A stretch of 64,000 nt of DNA from Variovorax sp. CF079. Lineage in GTDB: Bacteria; Pseudomonadota; Gammaproteobacteria; Burkholderiales; Burkholderiaceae_C. This document shows, in pieces, positions 60,851 to 64,000 of this stretch. A program made the translations under genes and the position numbers. Positions within the stretch are counted from its first letter, which is position 1. Each line of letters opens with the position of its first letter. The notes under the pieces were generated by a model that saw only the letters and a list, made by a program, of their open reading frames with translations, had not been told where the DNA came from and did no database searches. The stretch spans positions 1 through 64,000 of the forward strand of contig NZ_FMZU01000015.1 in assembly GCF_900101545.1 (NCBI RefSeq). The letters run 5' to 3'.

Positions 60851-61540
60851 ATGTCGCCTAGATTCCACCTGCTGATCGCCGCGCAAGCGGTTTCGGCGCT
60901 GGCGGACAACGCCGTACTGATCGTGACGATCGCGCTCTTGGAAGCGCGCGGCCTGCCCGGCTGGTGGTCGCCGCTGCTCAAGTTCGCCTTCACCCTGTCA
61001 TATGTCTTTCTCGCGCCGCTGATCGGGCCGCTGGCCGATGCGATGCCGAAGGCCCGGCTCATGAGCCTGATGAATGCGGCCAAGATGATCGGCGTCGCGA
61101 TGTTGTTCGCCGGCTTGCACCCTTTCGCGGCCTTCGCGGTGATCGGCTTCGGCGCGGCGGCGTACGCGCCGGCCAAGTACGGCCTCGTCACCGAGATCGT
61201 CGGCCCGCGCCAGCTGGTCGCGGCCAACGGATGGATCGAGGTCTCCGTCATCTGCGCGGCGCTGCTGGGAACCATGTTCGGAGGGCTGCTGGTGGCCGAC
61301 CTGGTTCGTTCGTCGGCGCCAGTCTGACGCTTCAGGCCTGGCTGGCTGCCAGCGTGCCGGGGTCTTCCGCGACGACGCTGACGCTCTCGATCGTTGCGAT
61401 TTTCTTCATCTACGTGCTGTCCGGACTGCTGAACCTGGGCGTGCCGGACAGCGGCGCGCGCTACCCTGCCAGCCGCATCCACGCGGTCGCACTGGTGCGC
61501 GACTTCGAGCGCGGCAACCGCACGCTGTGGCGCGACCCCG
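60851..61540 (+). pseudogene. lplT: lplT (lysophospholipid transporter) pseudogene, frameshifted and truncated
   Basis: The first 150 codons match LplT (start MSPRFHLLIAAQAVSALADN; AKYGLVTEIVGPRQLVAANG). The frame then ends early at 61327, but LplT-like sequence continues in the next frame (IYVLSGLLNLGVPDSGARYP through FERGNRTLWRD), consistent with a one-base deletion near 61290-61325. Homology stops at about 61538, half-way through the usual ~430 residues, where sequence of an opposite-strand gene begins. LplT normally flips lysophospholipids inward for re-acylation. The protein cannot be functional as it stands. Confidence 0.8.
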
Positions 61541-61767
61541 GCGCGCCGCCGTTCGATCACTTCCGCGGGTGCGCCGTCCGAGACGAAGAAGCGGTCGGCA
61601 TCGTAGGCATAGCCCGGCAGCAGCCCCGCGATGCGCTTGGCCATGCGCGAGTGGCCGGTGAGCGAAGGATGCTTGGCGCGGGAGAGTTCGAGGCGGCGCA
61701 GGCCGAGCGGCAGCATGGCGGCGCCCGCAGCCAGCGCCACGGCGGACAAAAGGAATGTTTCGTTCAT
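61537..61767 (-). pseudogene. 5' fragment of a class-III (GSA-like) aminotransferase gene
   Basis: Seventy-seven residues match the N-terminus of a PLP aminotransferase of the glutamate-1-semialdehyde type found in Burkholderiales: AKHPSLTGHSRMAKRIAGLL, GYAYDADRFFVSDGAP, then EVIERRRAG. Homology ends at about 61537, where the remains of lplT begin on the other strand, and the continuing frame is antisense lplT. The family assignment rests on my recall of related proteins. Its start is 53 bases from divergent psd. Confidence 0.65.
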
Positions 61768-61820
61768 GGATTCGAAGTCGGACAGGACCTCCCTGTCTAC
61801 AACAGCTTCTTGACGGCCCG

Positions 61821-62687
61821 ATGAAAATCCGAAGACTCCGCGATGCCCTGCTGCAGCAGGAAGACCTGAACTTCCTGCTCACCAACCGCGTGCCACGCAT
61901 CCTGTTGACGCGCTTCATGGGCTGGTTCAGCAAGCTGCGCCATCCATGGGTGCGCGACGCCTCGATCGCGGTCTGGCGCCTGTTCGCCGACCTCGACCTG
62001 AGCGACGCGAAGAAAACCCGCTTCGACAGCCTGCACGACTGCTTCATCCGCGAGCTCAAGCCGGGGTCCCGTGCCGTCGATCCCGACCCCTCGGTGCTGG
62101 CGAGCCCTTGCGACGCCATCGTCGGCGCCTGCGGTGCGGTGAACGGCATCGAGGTGTTCCAGGCCAAGGGCTTTCCGTACTCGGTCGCGGAACTGTTCGG
62201 CGATGCGCGCGCGGTCGAACCGTTTCGCGACGGCTGCTATGCGACGCTCAGGCTGACCTCGAGCATGTACCACCGCTTCCACGCGCCGCACGACAGCCGG
62301 GTCGAGCGCGTCACCTATCTGTCGGGCGACACCTGGAACGTCAACCCGATCGCGCTCAAGCGCATCGAGCGCTTGTTCTGCCGCAACGAGCGCGCACTGA
62401 TCGAGGCGCGCCTGCATGCCGGCGGCCATCGCATCGCGATGGTGCCGGTGGCGGCGATCCTGGTGGCCAGCCTGCGCCTGCGCTGCCTGGACGTGCTGCT
62501 GAACGTGCGCTACCGCGGGCCGAAGCGCACCGACTGCGAGGCCGACTATCGCAAGGGCGAGGAGATGGGCTGGTTCGAGCACGGCTCGACCATCATCGTC
62601 TTCGCCCCCAAGGGCTTCACGCTGGCCAAGGGCATCGAGACCGACACACCGATCCGGATGGGGCAGGCGTTGATGAAATCAGCCTAG
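61821..62687 (+). CDS. psd: phosphatidylserine decarboxylase proenzyme
   Basis: Makes phosphatidylethanolamine. The 288-residue proenzyme should self-cleave at GST (Ser256 becomes the pyruvoyl group); H154 in YHRFHAP and D98 in SPCDAIVGACG complete the processing triad, so it looks active. The ATG at 61821 gives the normal length. It overlaps the convergent LysR gene by 9 bases. Its neighbour lplT, which also serves phosphatidylethanolamine turnover, is broken. Confidence 0.93.
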   Translation: MKIRRLRDALLQQEDLNFLLTNRVPRILLTRFMGWFSKLRHPWVRDASIAVWRLFADLDLSDAKKTRFDSLHDCFIRELKPGSRAVDPDPSVLASPCDAIVGACGAVNGIEVFQAKGFPYSVAELFGDARAVEPFRDGCYATLRLTSSMYHRFHAPHDSRVERVTYLSGDTWNVNPIALKRIERLFCRNERALIEARLHAGGHRIAMVPVAAILVASLRLRCLDVLLNVRYRGPKRTDCEADYRKGEEMGWFEHGSTIIVFAPKGFTLAKGIETDTPIRMGQALMKSA

Positions 62688-63560
62688 CGCAGCACGAGCA
62701 CACGCGAGGAAGGGCTCGATCAGCGGATTGTCGAGATCGCGCCGCCAGCAAACGGCAACCTCCAGGGCGTCCCGAACGTTGCGGAAGCGCCTGAACACAA
62801 CACCAGGTGGTCGGCCGATTTGCGCGCAGGCCGGGAGTATTGCGCATCCCTCACCGGCTATCACCAGCGCGAGCGCCGAGTTCACTGTCTCTACCCGATG
62901 CGCGATGTGCATCGTGACATTGTTTCTGCGCAGCATGGACGCCACCACGGATTTGTCGACACCTTCCTCCAGTGTCGGCAAGCCGATCAATGGCAGGCCT
63001 GCCAGGCGCTCGATGGGGACGGTCGACATGCGCGCCAGGGCCGACCGCGCGCTGACTGCCAGCATCAGCGGTTGTGTGCCGATCCGCTCCGAGGCAATAC
63101 CTTCGCGAGCGATGGATGGCATGCACAGCGCGACCGTCGCCTCGAGGTTGGTGATGGCTGATGTGCTTGTCGTTGCGCTCAACTCCATGTAGTGGACCTC
63201 GACATCGGGGAGCCGTCGTTTGAGTTCGGGAGCGAGCCTGGGAAGCACGAGATAGGACAGGGCAAACATGGTGCCGATCGTCAGGCGCCCTCGATGGCCG
63301 GAACCGACGGCGCGTGCCGCTTCGAAACCCTCGTGCGCCAGCAGCAGGGCCTCCCGGGCCCGCGACAGAAGTGCGCTTCCGGCATCGGTGATCTCCATGC
63401 CGCGCGACGCGCGCCTGAACAACGGCGTACCCAGCGCCTGCTCCAGATTTCGAATGTGGACCGAAAGCGGAGGCTGCGCCATGTTCAGACGCCGCGCCGC
63501 CTTTCCTACGCTCTTCTCTTCTGCGACAGCAACGAAATAGCGCAAGCTTCTCAGGTCCAT
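62679..63560 (-). CDS. LysR-family transcriptional regulator
   Basis: A 293-residue LysR regulator. The HTH runs LRSLRYFVAVAEEKSVGKAA to about residue 60 (RRLNMAQPPLSVHIRNLEQ), followed by a two-lobed effector domain. The canonical start is the ATG at 63560; in-frame ATGs at 63578 and 63584 are possible. It is divergent from the amidase gene (77-base gap) and probably regulates it, the usual LysR arrangement. Confidence 0.92.
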   Translation of the reverse strand: MDLRSLRYFVAVAEEKSVGKAARRLNMAQPPLSVHIRNLEQALGTPLFRRASRGMEITDAGSALLSRAREALLLAHEGFEAARAVGSGHRGRLTIGTMFALSYLVLPRLAPELKRRLPDVEVHYMELSATTSTSAITNLEATVALCMPSIAREGIASERIGTQPLMLAVSARSALARMSTVPIERLAGLPLIGLPTLEEGVDKSVVASMLRRNNVTMHIAHRVETVNSALALVIAGEGCAILPACAQIGRPPGVVFRRFRNVRDALEVAVCWRRDLDNPLIEPFLACARAALG

Positions 63561-63637
63561 GACCCATACTAGATTCATATGCATTTCTTGTAAAACAGTA
63601 TTGGACCCGCGGGAACTGGTCATGAAAAGATTTGCGA

Positions 63638-64000
63638 ATGCAGTCTTCAGGCAAGCCCCCCTTTCAAGAGTTGTGCGAGATGTCGGCCACCGAGGTGCGC
63701 GCCCGGGTGGCGCGGCGCGAGCTGTCGCCGGTCGAGATCACCGAGGCCGTCCTCGCGCGAGCCGATGCGCTCCAGCCACGGCTCAACTGCTTCATCACCA
63801 TCTGTCACGACGAAGCGCTGCGCGCGGCGAAGGCGGCAGAGGCGGCCGTGATGCGTGGCGAGGCGCTCGGCGCACTGCACGGCGTGCCCTTGACGGTGAA
63901 GGACCTGGTCAACACGCGAGGCGTCCGTACCACCTTCGGCTCTGTGCTGTACCAGGATCATGTGCCCGACCACGATGCGGAAGCAGTGGCACGCTTGCGC
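63638..64000 (+). CDS. amidase (amidase-signature family), N-terminal part
   Basis: The first 121 residues of an amidase-signature enzyme, cut by the window end. The N-terminal helices (SATEVRARVARRELSPVEIT) and LHGVPLTVKDLVNTRG are typical; that Lys is the first member of the Ser-Ser-Lys triad. The serines lie beyond the window. Such enzymes hydrolyse amides, or serve as GatA if about 480 residues long; the divergent LysR gene favours a catabolic amidase. The ATG at 63638 has only weak ribosome-binding sequence, and one at 63622 is out of frame. Confidence 0.85.
   Translation, partial: MQSSGKPPFQELCEMSATEVRARVARRELSPVEITEAVLARADALQPRLNCFITICHDEALRAAKAAEAAVMRGEALGALHGVPLTVKDLVNTRGVRTTFGSVLYQDHVPDHDAEAVARLR

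Overview
This GC-rich window (64 kb, no rRNA) looks like the core chromosome of a betaproteobacterium of the order Burkholderiales, most likely a Comamonadaceae member close to Variovorax. That placement rests on gene content and protein style: a Bug-type solute-binding protein, the ferredoxin-type flavin reductase usually labelled CDP-6-deoxyglucoseen reductase, a PXPV-repeat secreted protein, paired acyl-CoA dehydrogenases and heavy GC3 bias. It is inference, not a phylogenetic test. No phage, integrase, insertion sequence or CRISPR array was seen.

Layout. 1-4.6 kb: end of an unknown gene, queF, an alpha/beta hydrolase, a prolyl-4-hydroxylase-like oxygenase with yaaA, and an exported metallo-beta-lactamase-fold hydrolase. 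4.7-11.5 kb: valS, galU, then a minus-strand unit cysM-NUDIX-tusA-SGNH hydrolase, and tRNA-Leu(CAA). 11.5-16.6 kb: a minus-strand run of a YeeZ-like epimerase, a CPA2 antiporter, a catalytically dead HtrA-like protein, a short LuxR-type regulator, a truncated hemoglobin and a repeat-rich secreted protein. 16.6-26.7 kb: a ferredoxin reductase, then a dipeptide-type ABC transporter operon (Tat-exported binding protein, two permeases, two ATPases) ending in a cytoplasmic gamma-glutamyltransferase, with an FCD/GntR regulator at its head, and a divergent Bug protein. 26.7-30.3 kb: livFGMH without a binding protein. 30.5-37.5 kb: ftsK-lolA-rarA, a Crp/Fnr-type regulator, trxB, rpmB-rpmG. 37.5-47.8 kb: a fatty-acid desaturase, rsmB, an M48 protease, DUF1653, an I78 lipoprotein, purN, two acyl-CoA dehydrogenases behind a 16-bp operator-like dyad, a lipoprotein esterase and an HNH nuclease. 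47.9-52.5 kb: ribF-ileS-lspA, with a REP-like inverted repeat between the first two. 52.5-59.8 kb: a LacI regulator with a perfect operator, a four-gene ABC transporter, a GpdQ-like phosphodiesterase and a Na/Pi cotransporter-PhoU fusion. 59.8-64 kb: a quinone oxidoreductase, a broken lplT fused tail-to-tail with a broken aminotransferase gene, psd, a LysR regulator and the start of an amidase gene.

How the genes work together. Three accessory modules stand out. The LacI-ABC-phosphodiesterase unit followed by a phosphate transporter looks like a scavenging route: import a phosphodiester, hydrolyse it, handle the phosphate. The Dpp-type transporter with its terminal gamma-glutamyltransferase looks like import and cytosolic processing of gamma-glutamyl peptides. 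The run from the antiporter through pseudo-HtrA, HTH regulator and truncated hemoglobin looks like an uncharacterised stress module. The first two are functional inferences from family knowledge and gene order; the loss of HtrA catalytic residues is read directly from the protein. Many starts here are GTG, TTG or even CTG; where this decided a boundary it is stated.
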